Source: Aplidium turbinatum
Lineage: Eukaryota; Chordata; Ascidiacea; Aplousobranchia; Polyclinidae
NCBI GenBank assembly: GCA_918807975.1
Contig: OU964921.1
Coordinates: 22,160,498-22,224,497, forward strand
Length of the DNA stretch: 64,000 nt
Direction of reading: 5' to 3'
Program-made: the position numbers and the translations under genes
Notes under the pieces: generated by a model
The model's database searches: none
Told to the model about the DNA's origin: nothing
What the model saw: the letters and a program-made list of their open reading frames with translations, nothing else
In this document: piece after piece, positions 9,901-22,051 of the stretch
Layout: every line of letters starts with the position of its first letter
Position numbering within the stretch: position 1 is the stretch's first letter

Positions 9901-11603
9901 GGTCTTAAACCGTATGATAAAGCGTCGTTTAAAATAGATACTCTGGCTGGTCAGAAACCTACTTGTGCTGACCTTGTTAAACTCAACATCCAGTCGTTAG
10001 AGACTGATGAACTGTTTTGTGATATAACCTCGGTGGTTAACCCAGCTTGGGCTGACGATGTTAAAACTTTACCTCATAAACAAGATTTAAGTGGTTTCCG
10101 TCATTTTCATGACGTGAATATGTTTCATTTGAATGATTGTAGTACTGTAGATGTACTGATTGGCAATGACAACGCTTATTTGATGTGTGCAAAAAAAGAG
10201 CGTGTTGGTGACAATCGTAGTGAACCGCATGCTTTGCTCACTCCTCTCGGTTGGTTGGCTTGTGGTGGAAAGTCACCCTTAGTTGAAAGCGTTGCTAAAG
10301 TGTGCAGAGTGCAGACGTCTTCAGAGTCGGATGTCATCTCTGGCTTTCAGCGTAAAATTGAGTCTCGTGATATGGAAATAGCAGACCTGAATAAAGTCAT
10401 TCAGGATTTGACTTTGCAAAATGAAACCTGTGAATTGTCTCGCAATGATATTTTGGCTAGAGAACTTGTCGAACCGAATATTGAGTTGAAAGATGGTCGA
10501 TTTGAGATACCTGTTCCGTTGAAGGAAGATATTGATTTACCTAACAATTTTGTGTTGGCGTCAGATAGAGCTGCTGCTTTAAGGAAGAAGGCTTTAAAAC
10601 AATCTGAATTTCGAGGAACTTGTGTAAATGATGTAATGTCTTCTTGCCCTGACTTGTCCGACTTGTTAAACCCTCTGGCAGATGTCTTGGCTAGATTTCG
10701 GCTTGAAAGATTTGGTTTCGTGGCCGATATGACCAAATACTTCTTTCACATTTTGGACTCTTCAATTCGTAAGCCCAATTCTATTGAACTGCTTACGTAC
10801 ACAGGCAGTGCCGTTCGGATCGTGAACGAACGCCCTTTGGTACCTTTGAGTGACGACCCTAGGGATTTTACTGTCATCACCCCTGCCTCACTTTTGACCC
10901 CATACTTAGACCCATACTGTGCTGTTGGGCAACCACATGATCGTGACCAATTAAGAAGGGATTATCGGTTCAATTTGTCACTTTCTCAGCAGTTTTGGAA
11001 TAAATGGATCGATTTTTACTTGCCAGGTCTTCAGGGCCGGAAAAAATGGCTAAAAATGGCCGAGAATTTGGAGCCTGGTCAACTTGTAGTGGTAGGTTCT
11101 CTCCAAGACATTGGTAAACGTGGGAAGTATCAACTTGGGAGGGTGCATGAGGTAGTTCCACAAATTAGGAAAGGGAAGCCTGTGGTTCGTAGAGCCAAAG
11201 TTGCCGTCTGCAACTATGATGAGAGTACGGGGAAAGTAAAAGTAGACTACGTGTTGAGGGATATTTCGTGCCTCGCCCCCGTAAAGAACACCTAAGTGTT
11301 AGGGTTTGAGCCTGGTTTTGTCTGCGGTGGCCGACCCTTGTCTGAGCCCGGAACAGTCGGTTATTATCGCAACTATTGTATATAGCGTCATTTTAGCGTG
11401 TACCTATGGTACCAATTTCATGTATCGTCGTGTATTATTCCGTATTGTTGTTCATTCTTTGCATGCCCTTTGTATTTACGTATTAACTTAAACGTGAGTG
11501 ATTCAAACAATTAGTGTATCATGTGTTTTTATTCATTGGCTCACAATTGTCGTCAATTCTTTTTAGTTATGCCATGTCAGACTGTCATAACTAGGGGCCG
11601 CTA
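6962..11603 (+). mobile_element. Internal region, unit 2 of the BEL/Pao array
   Basis: Same 4642-bp layout as unit 1, with only a few single-base differences by eye. The long frame looks whole. Confidence 0.85.
7522..11295 (+). CDS. BEL/Pao gag-protease-type reading frame, unit 2
   Basis: 1257 codons from the equivalent ATG, with the same part order as the unit 1 frame. It differs from unit 1 by a few residues. The open length is kept exactly, which fits very recent duplication rather than long-term selection. Confidence 0.8.
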   Translation: MSTLGGDRDSTAVDSTEFKPDDVLCGRAGHSGEGPINDEAKSVREARHLRRDILTQIGKLSVALGSLSDKQELLIFRSKLSTLEEELRHFHALLSKIVNSAILAELRDRVDPEFNSLKNNFEQKESEFSDRLDADIHPEDSASNVSTRMSESSSRIVTQINLQLKREELQIQAEAEAKAEAIRAEAAARAAEAAARAEARAAEFALKDAQLRAEQRKEVVLAEYRSEAGSRRSSKKSSSRHSRSEHQSQFNLPNLFQTPVQSVSGPVQSTSFQDVSGGLGAAAKGLPKAVEPRSVNYNRSPPPERSGHGAAISSNALPPSKFSAPLVADRPATRNLGGCERRIVSPDFNVFEDRDRAVHVTEPTQPLKGYSLSSPAKSSSQQQDCFFEYQNSRTFFDKAALIGYDGNNMPFVFFKNRVMALMAASPFKGTRLTLLQAACVRTAAQTIANLVSDTPGLSEDDRIEMSLARLSQRFGVRGGLFAEPEIRKYRYGSKLTSTSSSDLKEFKDELSQCLLYAQAYGQRDKLEGRFVLDLAKRLPFDAKQRYLDFLGDQYGSTEEPTFQSLFEFVVREETRKSTDFSIMLMGDSGESQHFKKFGKGKLPSCPVRQTSVKPHDNVMSGSSQYSTAVGAPRGGVARRSDIPACFCCSSRGQVEYHFLSNCKEFLRLTPKGRRDVIVKAGKCLNCLRQHMVKDCNHANNCRQCGPNNDRKHYFLLHDFYVTSRDSLDSVGKDDAGARVPVRNVKIGNVKAAFNRVTAARVLNPMTGKSKLVYCQHDPGSQLTFVSSDLVCELGLKPYDKASFKIDTLAGQKPTCADLVKLNIQSLETDELFCDITSVVNPAWADDVKTLPHKQDLSGFRHFHDVNMFHLNDCSTVDVLIGNDNAYLMCAKKERVGDNRSEPHALLTPLGWLACGGKSPLVESVAKVCRVQTSSESDVISGFQRKIESRDMEIADLNKVIQDLTLQNETCELSRNDILARELVEPNIELKDGRFEIPVPLKEDIDLPNNFVLASDRAAALRKKALKQSEFRGTCVNDVMSSCPDLSDLLNPLADVLARFRLERFGFVADMTKYFFHILDSSIRKPNSIELLTYTGSAVRIVNERPLVPLSDDPRDFTVITPASLLTPYLDPYCAVGQPHDRDQLRRDYRFNLSLSQQFWNKWIDFYLPGLQGRKKWLKMAENLEPGQLVVVGSLQDIGKRGKYQLGRVHEVVPQIRKGKPVVRRAKVAVCNYDESTGKVKVDYVLRDISCLAPVKNT

Positions 11604-12185
11604 TGTTCCCGACAATTTTCACCAAATCAAACGTCATATAAAAACCGTTCAAGTCTACTGAATATTACGTCATGGAAATTCCTAAAACATGAGCCAAAAT
11701 TGCACCAGCGTTAATAAGACTTGTGTCAGACCTGTTTAAATCTGTTTGGACCTGTTTGGGCCTGTTTAAACATGAATGCATTGGTTCACTAGCTCGAACA
11801 CCTGTTGAATGACTTCATAATTGTTTTTCATTATTGCGTCACAGTACTGCATACGTGAATTTGAGATATTGATATCTATTCTGGTCATTCGTAAAATGAT
11901 TGCTTGAAAGTTGGCCGCTCATTTAACTGTTGGCTTAGTGCTTGCTAGCTGGACAAAGGTTCCGTCTTTTATCCAATTAATCTGTATTGTAGTGACAGTT
12001 TTTTTTAGAGGTATAGGCGTTACACCTATTTTCGATAGCCTCGGGCTAATTTTACTGGAATACACTGTTTGAATAGACGTTTCGAAAGTGTGTTTATTTT
12101 TGGGTCATTGCATGCAGACGAACGGATTTGGGAATCTTACGTTACAATTTTCCCACGAAGAGATTATGGTTTACCGCTGTGACCA
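11604..12185 (+). repeat. LTR 3 of the BEL/Pao array (shared)
   Basis: 582 bp, TG...CA, shared between units 2 and 3, in exact register with the 5224-bp period. Confidence 0.9.
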
Positions 12186-15100
12186 TAAAAAATAAAAGAC
12201 GATTCTCTGGCTAGTGTTTGTACGGAAGCACAGGCAGCATAAAAAATAAAAGACGAGTTCTTGTTAGCTGGTAGGCCAAGAAGCACTAAAAGCATAAAAA
12301 AATAAAAGACGAAGTTAGTTAGTTGGTAGGCCAAGAAGCACTTAGAAGCAAAGAAATAATAAAAGAAGATCTTATTGGTTGGTAGTCTAAAGAAGCAAAG
12401 AAAATTAAAGACATTTCTTCTCGGTAGGCAACTGAAGAACTTTAAGCTAAAAAGTAAAGACATTTCTTCTCAGTTTGGTACAGAAGAAAAATAACTTTGA
12501 CATTCATTGGCAAGAAAGAAGATTAAAAGGCAATCCATCTGTGCTTGAAGATTCAAGTGGAAGAATCCAAGCAAGTTTTGTGGACTTTAGGACTTCATAC
12601 TCGTACAGATACGGTATCGTGCATTTAAATTCTTTTTTGTATTTTTACGGTCTTTGCAGTTAAGTTTTTTATAACTACTGTAATAATTTTGTGTGTTTGT
12701 GTAACTTAATTTTTTTAATTGTTAAATTTAGCCCTGACATTTAATATGTCTACACTCGGTGGTGACAGGGACTCGACCGCCGTCGACTCGACTGAGTTTA
12801 AGCCTGATGATGTTCTTTGCGGTCGGGCAGGCCATTCTGGGGAGGGACCCATTAACGATGAGGCTAAGTCAGTTCGAGAGGCCCGGCATCTTAGACGGGA
12901 TATTTTGACTCAAATTGGGAAACTTTCTGTGGCCCTAGGTTCTTTGAGTGATAAGCAGGAACTGTTAATTTTTAGATCTAAGTTATCTACTTTAGAAGAG
13001 GAATTACGGCATTTCCATGCTCTTTTGAGTAAAATTGTTAACTCTGCAATCTTGGCAGAACTTCGTGATAGGGTAGATCCCGAATTTAACTCGTTAAAAA
13101 ATAACTTCGAACAAAAAGAAAGTGAGTTCTCAGATAGGTTGGATGCTGACATACATCCTGAGGATAGCGCCTCAAACGTAAGCACTAGGATGTCTGAGAG
13201 CTCGTCACGGATAGTTACACAAATTAACCTACAGTTAAAACGAGAGGAGCTCCAGATACAAGCTGAGGCCGAAGCGAAAGCTGAGGCCATACGAGCTGAG
13301 GCTGCTGCGAGAGCTGCAGAGGCCGCCGCGAGAGCCGAAGCGAGAGCTGCTGAGTTCGCACTCAAAGACGCTCAGTTGAGGGCTGAACAACGAAAAGAGG
13401 TAGTTTTAGCTGAATATCGATCAGAGGCGGGCTCCCGGCGTAGCTCTAAGAAGAGCTCTTCTAGGCATTCCAGAAGTTAACATCAATCGCAGTTTAATTT
13501 ACCTAACCTTTTCCAGACGCCTGTTCAATCTGTAAGTGGACCAGTACAATCCACATCTTTTCAAGATGTTTCAGGAGGTCTCGGGGCCGCGGCTAAGGGT
13601 CTTCCGAAGGCTGTAGAGCCAAGGTCTGTGAATTATAACCGATCTCCTCCCCCAGAGCGTTCAGGTCACGGGGCCGCCATTAGCAGTAATGCTTTGCCCC
13701 CTTCAAAGTTTTCTGCGCCGCTAGTTGCTGATCGCCCAGCTACACGTAATTTGGGTGGTTGTGAGAGGCGTATCGTGTCTCCTGATTTTAACGTGTTTGA
13801 GGATCGTGATCGGGCTGTGCATGTGACTGAGCCCACTCAGCCCCTTAAGGGATATAGCTTGTCTTCTCCCGCTAAATCGAGTTCTCAACAACAGGATTGC
13901 TTTTTTGAATACCAAAATAGTAGGACGTTCTTCGATAAGGCGGCCTTGATTGGTTACGATGGTAATAATATGCCATTTGTCTTCTTTAAAAATCGTGTTA
14001 TGGCCTTGATGGCAGCTTCGCCCTTTAAGGGAACTCGTTTGACTTTGTTGCAAGCAGCTTGTGTTAGAACAGCTGCACAAACGATTGCTAATTTGGTTTC
14101 CGACACTCCTGGCTTGTCAGAGGAAGACAGGATAGAAATGTCATTAGCTCGCTTGTCTCAACGTTTTGGAGTTCGTGGAGGTCTTTTCGCAGAACCGGAA
14201 ATTAGAAAGTATCGCTATGGTAGCAAATTGACTTCGACTTCTTCCAGTGATCTGAAAGAGTTTAAAGATGAATTGTCGCAGTGTCTGCTTTACGCGCAAG
14301 CTTATGGTCAGCGTGATAAATTAGAAGGACGTTTTGTTCTGGATTTGGCTAAGCGACTCCCGTTTGACGCTAAGCAGCGTTATCTTGACTTTTTAGGTGA
14401 TCAGTATGGTAGCACTGAGGAACCTACTTTTCAGAGTTTGTTTGAATTTGTAGTACGAGAGGAAACGCGCACGTCGACTGATTTTAGCATTATGCTAATG
14501 GGCGATTCTGGTGAGTCGCAGCATTTTAAAAAGTTTGGCAAAGGAAAATTGCCTTCATGTCCGGTTAGGCAGACGTCTGTAAAACCCCATGATAATGTCA
14601 TGTCAGGAAGTTCGCAGTACTCGACTGCTGTTGGCGCACCGCGCGGCGGTGTGGCCAGACGTAGTGACATACCGGCATGTTTTTGTTGTTCGTCACGTGG
14701 TCAAGTTGAATATCATTTTTTGTCTAATTGTAAAGAATTTTTGCGCTTGACACCTAAAGGTCGGAGAGATGTCATTGTGAAAGCTGGAAAATGCTTGAAC
14801 TGTTTGCGCCAGCATATGGTTAAGGACTGTAATCATGCAAACAACTGTCGTCAGTGTGGGCCTAACAACGATAGGAAACACTATTTTCTTCTGCATGATT
14901 TTTATGTGACGTCACGTGATTCTCTGGATTCGGTCGGTAAAGATGATGCTGGTGCCAGAGTTCCTGTGCGTAATGTTAAGATTGGAAATGTTAAAGCAGC
15001 CTTTAACCGCGTTACTGCTGCTCGTGTTTTGAATCCAATGACTGGCAAATCGAAGTTGGTGTATTGTCAGCATGATCCTGGTTCGCAGTTGACCTTTGTT

Positions 15101-16827
15101 TCGAGTGACTTGGTGTGCGAACTTGGTCTTAAACCGTATGATAAAGCGTCGTTTAAAATAGATACTCTGGCTGGTCAGAAACCTACTTGTGCTGACCTTG
15201 TTAAACTCAACATCCAGTCGTTAGAGACTGATGAACTGTTTTGTGATATAACCTCGGTGGTTAACCCAGCTTGGGCTGACGATGTTAAAACTTTACCTCA
15301 TAAACAAGATTTAAGTGGTTTCCGTCATTTTCATGACGTGAATATGTTTCATTTGAATGATTGTAGTACTGTAGATGTACTGATTGGCAATGACAACGCT
15401 TATTTGATGTGTGCAAAAAAAGAGCGTGTTGGTGACAATCGTAGTGAACCGCATGCTTTGCTCACTCCTCTCGGTTGGTTGGCTTGTGGTGGAAAGTCAC
15501 CCTTAGTTGAAAGCGTTGCTAAAGTGTGCAGAGTGCAGACGTCTTCAGAGTCGGATGTCATCTCTGGCTTTCAGCGTAAAATTGAGTCTCGTGATATGGA
15601 AATAGCAGACCTGAATAAAGTCATTCAGGATTTGACTTTGCAAAATGAAACCTGTGAATTGTCTCGCAATGATATTTTGGCTAGAGAACTTGTCGAACCG
15701 AATATTGAGTTGAAAGATGGTCGATTTGAGATACCTGTTCCGTTGAAGGAAGATATTGATTTACCTAACAATTTTGTGTTGGCGTCAGATAGAGCTGCTG
15801 CTTTAAGGAAGAAGGCTTTAAAACAATCTGAATTTCGAGGAACTTGTGTAAATGATGTAATGTCTTCTTGCCCTGACTTGTCCGACTTGTTAAACCCTCT
15901 GGCAGATGTCTTGGCTAGATTTCGGCTTGAAAGATTTGGTTTCGTGGCCGATATGACCAAATACTTCTTTCACATTTTGGACTCTTCAATTCGTAAGCCC
16001 AATTTTATTGAACTGCTTACGTACACAGGCAGTGCCGTTCGGATCGTGAACGAACGCCCTTTGGTACCTTTGAGTGACGACCCTAGGGATTTTACTGTCA
16101 TCACCCCTGCCTCACTTTTGACCCCATACTTAGACCCATACTGTGCTGTTGGGCAACCACATGATCGTGACCAATTAAGAAGGGATTATCGGTTCAATTT
16201 GTCACTTTCTCAGCAGTTTTGGAATAAATGGATCGATTTTTACTTGCCAGGTCTTCAGGGCCGGAAAAAATGGCTAAAAATGGCCGAGAATTTGGAGCCT
16301 GGTCAACTTGTAGTGGTAGGTTCTCTCCAAGACATTGGTAAACGTGGGAAGTATCAACTTGGGAGGGTGCATGAGGTAGTTCCACAAATTAGGAAAGGGA
16401 AGCCTGTGGTTCGTAGAGCCAAAGTTGCCGTCTGCAACTATGATGAGAGTACGGGGAAAGTAAAAGTAGACTACGTGTTGAGGGATATTTCGTGCCTCGC
16501 CCCCGTAAAGAACACCTAAGTGTTAGGGTTTGAGCCTGGTTTTGTCTGCGGTGGCCGACCCTTGTCTGAGCCCGGAACAGTCGGTTATTATCGCAACTAT
16601 TGTATATAGCGTCATTTTAGCGTGTACCTATGGTACCAATTTCATGTATCGTCGTGTATTATTCCGTATTGTTGTTCATTCTTTGCATGCCCTTTGTATT
16701 TACGTATTAACTTAAACGTGAGTGATTCAAACAATTAGTGTATCATGTGTTTTTATTCATTGGCTCACAATTGTCGTCAATTCTTTTTAGTTATGCCATG
16801 TCAGACTGTCATAACTAGGGGCCGCTA
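12186..16827 (+). mobile_element. Internal region, unit 3 of the BEL/Pao array
   Basis: Same layout and length as the other units. Its long frame has about one break; otherwise it is nearly identical to its neighbours. Confidence 0.85.
12746..16519 (+). pseudogene. BEL/Pao gag-protease-type frame, unit 3 (broken)
   Basis: The region equivalent to the 1257-codon frame of units 1, 2 and 4 carries the same parts (gag-like, Cys/His knuckles, protease, partial polymerase and integrase end). It has about one break, so this copy is a fossil within an otherwise intact-looking array. Confidence 0.75.
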
Positions 16828-17409
16828 TGTTCCCGACAATTTTCACCAAATCAAACGTCATATAAAAACCGTTCAAGTCTACTGAATATTACGTCATGGA
16901 AATTCCTAAAACATGAGCCAAAATTGCACCAGCGTTAATAAGACTTGTGTCAGACCTGTTTAAATCTGTTTGGACCTGTTTGGGCCTGTTTAAACATGAA
17001 TGCATTGGTTCACTAGCTCGAACACCTGTTGAATGACTTCATAATTGTTTTTCATTATTGCGTCACAGTACTGCATACGTGAATTTGAGATATTGATATC
17101 TATTCTGGTCATTCGTAAAATGATTGCTTGAAAGTTGGCCGCTCATTTAACTGTTGGCTTAGTGCTTGCTAGCTGGACAAAGGTTCCGTCTTTTATCCAA
17201 TTAATCTGTATTGTAGTGACAGTTTTTTTTAGAGGTATAGGCGTTACACCTATTTTCGATAGCCTCGGGCTAATTTTACTGGAATACACTGTTTGAATAG
17301 ACGTTTCGAAAGTGTGTTTATTTTTGGGTCATTGCATGCAGACGAACGGATTTGGGAATCTTACGTTACAATTTTCCCACGAAGAGATTATGGTTTACCG
17401 CTGTGACCA
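16828..17409 (+). repeat. LTR 4 of the BEL/Pao array (shared)
   Basis: 582 bp, TG...CA, shared between units 3 and 4. By eye it is of the same type as LTRs 1-3. Confidence 0.9.
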
Positions 17410-20400
17410 TAAAAAATAAAAGACGATTCTCTGGCTAGTGTTTGTACGGAAGCACAGGCAGCATAAAAAATAAAAGACGAGTTCTTGTTAGCTGGTAGGC
17501 CAAGAAGCACTAAAAGCATAAAAAAATAAAAGACGAAGTTAGTTAGTTGGTAGGCCAAGAAGCACTTAGAAGCAAAGAAATAATAAAAGAAGATCTTATT
17601 GGTTGGTAGTCTAAAGAAGCAAAGAAAATTAAAGACATTTCTTCTCGGTAGGCAACTGAAGAACTTTAAGCTAAAAAGTAAAGACATTTCTTCTCAGTTT
17701 GGTACAGAAGAAAAATAACTTTGACATTCATTGGCAAGAAAGAAGATTAAAAGGCAATCCATCTGTGCTTGAAGATTCAAGTGGAAGAATCCAAGCAAGT
17801 TTTGTGGACTTTAGGACTTCATACTCGTACAGATACGGTATCGTGCATTTAAATTCTTTTTTGTATTTTTACGGTCTTTGCAGTTAAGTTTTTTATAACT
17901 ACTGTAATAATTTTGTGTGTTTGTGTAACTTAATTTTTTTAATTGTTAAATTTAGCCCTGACATTTAATATGTCTACACTCGGTGGTGACAGGGACTCGA
18001 CCGCCGTCGACTCGACTGAGTTTAAGCCTGATGATGTTCTTTGCGGTCGGGCAGGCCATTCTGGGGAGGGACCCATTAACGATGAGGCTAAGTCAGTTCG
18101 AGAGGCCCGGCATCTTAGACGGGATATTTTGACTCAAATTGGGAAACTTTCTGTGGCCCTAGGTTCTTTGAGTGATAAGCAGGAACTGTTAATTTTTAGA
18201 TCTAAGTTATCTACTTTAGAAGAGGAATTACGGCATTTCCATGCTCTTTTGAGTAAAATTGTTAACTCTGCAATCTTGGCAGAACTTCGTGATAGGGTAG
18301 ATCCCGAATTTAACTCGTTAAAAAATAACTTCGAACAAAAAGAAAGTGAGTTCTCAGATAGGTTGGATGCTGACATACATCCTGAGGATAGCGCCTCAAT
18401 CGTAAGCACTAGGATGTCTGAGAGCTCGTCACGGATAGTTACACAAATTAACCTACAGTTAAAACGAGAGGAGCTCCAGATACAAGCTGAGGCCGAAGCG
18501 AAAGCTGAGGCCATACGAGCTGAGGCTGCTGCGAGAGCTGCAGAGGCCGCCGCGAGAGCCGAAGCGAGAGCTGCTGAGTTCGCACTCAAAGACGCTCAGT
18601 TGAGGGCTGAACAACGAAAAGAGGTAGTTTTAGCTGAATATCGATCAGAGGCGGGCTCCCGGCGTAGCTCTAAGAAGAGCTCTTCTAGGCATTCCAGAAG
18701 TGAACATCAATCGCAGTTTAATTTACCTAACCTTTTCCAGACGCCTGTTCAATCTGTAAGTGGACCAGTACAATCCACATCTTTTCAAGATGTTTCAGGA
18801 GGTCTCGGGGCCGCGGCTAAGGGTCTTCCGAAGGCTGTAGAGCCAAGGTCTGTGAATTATAACCGATCTCCTCCCCCAGAGCGTTCAGGTCACGGGGCCG
18901 CCATTAGCAGTAATGCTTTGCCCCCTTCAAAGTTTTCTGCGCCGCTAGTTGCTGATCGCCCAGCTACACGTAATTTGGGTGGTTGTGAGAGGCGTATCGT
19001 GTCTCCTGATTTTAACGTGTTTGAGGATCGTGATCGGGCTGTGCATGTGACTGAGCCCACTCAGCCCCTTAAGGGATATAGCTTGTCTTCTCCCGCTAAA
19101 TCGAGTTCTCAACAACAGGATTGCTTTTTTGAATACCAAAATAGTAGGACGTTCTTCGATAAGGCGGCCTTGATTGGTTACGATGGTAATAATATGCCAT
19201 TTGTCTTCTTTAAAAATCGTGTTATGGCCTTGATGGCAGCTTCGCCCTTTAAGGGAACTCGTTTGACTTTGTTGCAAGCAGCTTGTGTTAGAACAGCTGC
19301 ACAAACGATTGCTAATTTGGTTTCCGACACTCCTGGCTTGTCAGAGGAAGACAGGATAGAAATGTCATTAGCTCGCTTGTCTCAACGTTTTGGAGTTCGT
19401 GGAGGTCTTTTCGCAGAACCGGAAATTAGAAAGTATCGCTATGGTAGCAAATTGACTTCGACTTCTTCCAGTGATCTGAAAGAGTTTAAAGATGAATTGT
19501 CGCAGTGTCTGCTTTACGCGCAAGCTTATGGTCAGCGTGATAAATTAGAAGGACGTTTTGTTCTGGATTTGGCTAAGCGACTCCCGTTTGACGCTAAGCA
19601 GCGTTATCTTGACTTTTTAGGTGATCAGTATGGTAGCACTGAGGAACCTACTTTTCAGAGTTTGTTTGAATTTGTAGTACGAGAGGAAACGCGCAAGTCG
19701 ACTGATTTTAGCATTATGCTAATGGGCGATTCTGGTGAGTCGCAGCATTTTAAAAAGTTTGGCAAAGGAAAATTGCCTTCATGTCCGGTTAGGCAGACGT
19801 CTGTAAAACCCCATGATAATGTCATGTCAGGAAGTTCGCAGTACTCGACTGCTGTTGGCGCACCGCGCGGCGGTGTGGCCAGACGTAGTGACATACCGGC
19901 ATGTTTTTGTTGTTCGTCACGTGGTCAAGTTGAATATCATTTTTTGTCTAATTGTAAAGAATTTTTGCGCTTGACACCTAAAGGTCGGAGAGATGTCATT
20001 GTGAAAGCTGGAAAATGCTTGAACTGTTTGCGCCAGCATATGGTTAAGGACTGTAATCATGCAAACAACTGTCGTCAGTGTGGGCCTAACAACGATAGGA
20101 AACACTATTTTCTTCTGCATGATTTTTATGTGACGTCACGTGATTCTCTGGATTCGGTCGGTAAAGATGATGCTGGTGCCAGAGTTCCTGTGCGTAATGT
20201 TAAGATTGGAAATGTTAAAGCAGCCTTTAACCGCGTTACTGCTGCTCGTGTTTTGAATCCAATGACTGGCAAATCGAAGTTGGTGTATTGTCAGCATGAT
20301 CCTGGTTCGCAGTTGACCTTTGTTTCGAGTGACTTGGTGTGCGAACTTGGTCTTAAACCGTATGATAAAGCGTCGTTTAAAATAGATACTCTGGCTGGTC

Positions 20401-22051
20401 AGAAACCTACTTGTGCTGACCTTGTTAAACTCAACATCCAGTCGTTAGAGACTGATGAACTGTTTTGTGATATAACCTCGGTGGTTAACCCAGCTTGGGC
20501 TGACGATGTTAAAACTTTACCTCATAAACAAGATTTAAGTGGTTTCCGTCATTTTCATGACGTGAATATGTTTCATTTGAATGATTGTAGTACTGTAGAT
20601 GTACTGATTGGCAATGACAACGCTTATTTGATGTGTGCAAAAAAAGAGCGTGTTGGTGACAATCGTAGTGAACCGCATGCTTTGCTCACTCCTCTCGGTT
20701 GGTTGGCTTGTGGTGGAAAGTCACCCTTAGTTGAAAGCGTTGCTAAAGTGTGCAGAGTGCAGACGTCTTCAGAGTCGGATGTCATCTCTGGCTTTCAGCG
20801 TAAAATTGAGTCTCGTGATATGGAAATAGCAGACCTGAATAAAGTCATTCAGGATTTGACTTTGCAAAATGAAACCTGTGAATTGTCTCGCAATGATATT
20901 TTGGCTAGAGAACTTGTCGAACCGAATATTGAGTTGAAAGATGGTCGATTTGAGATACCTGTTCCGTTGAAGGAAGATATTGATTTACCTAACAATTTTG
21001 TGTTGGCGTCAGATAGAGCTGCTGCTTTAAGGAAGAAGGCTTTAAAACAATCTGAATTTCGAGGAACTTGTGTAAATGATGTAATGTCTTCTTGCCCTGA
21101 CTTGTCCGACTTGTTAAACCCTCTGGCAGATGTCTTGGCTAGATTTCGGCTTGAAAGATTTGGTTTCGTGGCCGATATGACCAAATACTTCTTTCACATT
21201 TTGGACTCTTCAATTCGTAAGCCCAATTTTATTGAACTGCTTACGTACACAGGCAGTGCCGTTCGGATCGTGAACGAACGCCCTTTGGTACCTTTGAGTG
21301 ACGACCCTAGGGATTTTACTGTCATCACCCCTGCCTCACTTTTGACCCCATACTTAGACCCATACTGTGCTGTTGGGCAACCACATGATCGTGACCAATT
21401 AAGAAGGGATTATCGGTTCAATTTGTCACTTTCTCAGCAGTTTTGGAATAAATGGATCGATTTTTACTTGCCAGGTCTTCAGGGCCGGAAAAAATGGCTA
21501 AAAATGGCCGAGAATTTGGAGCCTGGTCAACTTGTAGTGGTAGGTTCTCTCCAAGACATTGGTAAACGTGGGAAGTATCAACTTGGGAGGGTGCATGAGG
21601 TAGTTCCACAAATTAGGAAAGGGAAGCCTGTGGTTCGTAGAGCCAAAGTTGCCGTCTGCAACTATGATGAGAGTACGGGGAAAGTAAAAGTAGACTACGT
21701 GTTGAGGGATATTTCGTGCCTCGCCCCCGTAAAGAACACCTAAGTGTTAGGGTTTGAGCCTGGTTTTGTCTGCGGTGGCCGACCCTTGTCTGAGCCCGGA
21801 ACAGTCGGTTATTATCGCAACTATTGTATATAGCGTCATTTTAGCGTGTACCTATGGTACCAATTTCATGTATCGTCGTGTATTATTCCGTATTGTTGTT
21901 CATTCTTTGCATGCCCTTTGTATTTACGTATTAACTTAAACGTGAGTGATTCAAACAATTAGTGTATCATGTGTTTTTATTCATTGGCTCACAATTGTCG
22001 TCAATTCTTTTTAGTTATGCCATGTCAGACTGTCATAACTAGGGGCCGCTA
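17410..22051 (+). mobile_element. Internal region, unit 4 of the BEL/Pao array
   Basis: Same 4642-bp layout as units 1-3, with few differences by eye. The long frame looks whole. Confidence 0.85.
17970..21743 (+). CDS. BEL/Pao gag-protease-type reading frame, unit 4
   Basis: 1257 codons from the equivalent ATG, same parts as unit 1. Whole by eye. Confidence 0.8.
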   Translation: MSTLGGDRDSTAVDSTEFKPDDVLCGRAGHSGEGPINDEAKSVREARHLRRDILTQIGKLSVALGSLSDKQELLIFRSKLSTLEEELRHFHALLSKIVNSAILAELRDRVDPEFNSLKNNFEQKESEFSDRLDADIHPEDSASIVSTRMSESSSRIVTQINLQLKREELQIQAEAEAKAEAIRAEAAARAAEAAARAEARAAEFALKDAQLRAEQRKEVVLAEYRSEAGSRRSSKKSSSRHSRSEHQSQFNLPNLFQTPVQSVSGPVQSTSFQDVSGGLGAAAKGLPKAVEPRSVNYNRSPPPERSGHGAAISSNALPPSKFSAPLVADRPATRNLGGCERRIVSPDFNVFEDRDRAVHVTEPTQPLKGYSLSSPAKSSSQQQDCFFEYQNSRTFFDKAALIGYDGNNMPFVFFKNRVMALMAASPFKGTRLTLLQAACVRTAAQTIANLVSDTPGLSEEDRIEMSLARLSQRFGVRGGLFAEPEIRKYRYGSKLTSTSSSDLKEFKDELSQCLLYAQAYGQRDKLEGRFVLDLAKRLPFDAKQRYLDFLGDQYGSTEEPTFQSLFEFVVREETRKSTDFSIMLMGDSGESQHFKKFGKGKLPSCPVRQTSVKPHDNVMSGSSQYSTAVGAPRGGVARRSDIPACFCCSSRGQVEYHFLSNCKEFLRLTPKGRRDVIVKAGKCLNCLRQHMVKDCNHANNCRQCGPNNDRKHYFLLHDFYVTSRDSLDSVGKDDAGARVPVRNVKIGNVKAAFNRVTAARVLNPMTGKSKLVYCQHDPGSQLTFVSSDLVCELGLKPYDKASFKIDTLAGQKPTCADLVKLNIQSLETDELFCDITSVVNPAWADDVKTLPHKQDLSGFRHFHDVNMFHLNDCSTVDVLIGNDNAYLMCAKKERVGDNRSEPHALLTPLGWLACGGKSPLVESVAKVCRVQTSSESDVISGFQRKIESRDMEIADLNKVIQDLTLQNETCELSRNDILARELVEPNIELKDGRFEIPVPLKEDIDLPNNFVLASDRAAALRKKALKQSEFRGTCVNDVMSSCPDLSDLLNPLADVLARFRLERFGFVADMTKYFFHILDSSIRKPNFIELLTYTGSAVRIVNERPLVPLSDDPRDFTVITPASLLTPYLDPYCAVGQPHDRDQLRRDYRFNLSLSQQFWNKWIDFYLPGLQGRKKWLKMAENLEPGQLVVVGSLQDIGKRGKYQLGRVHEVVPQIRKGKPVVRRAKVAVCNYDESTGKVKVDYVLRDISCLAPVKNT

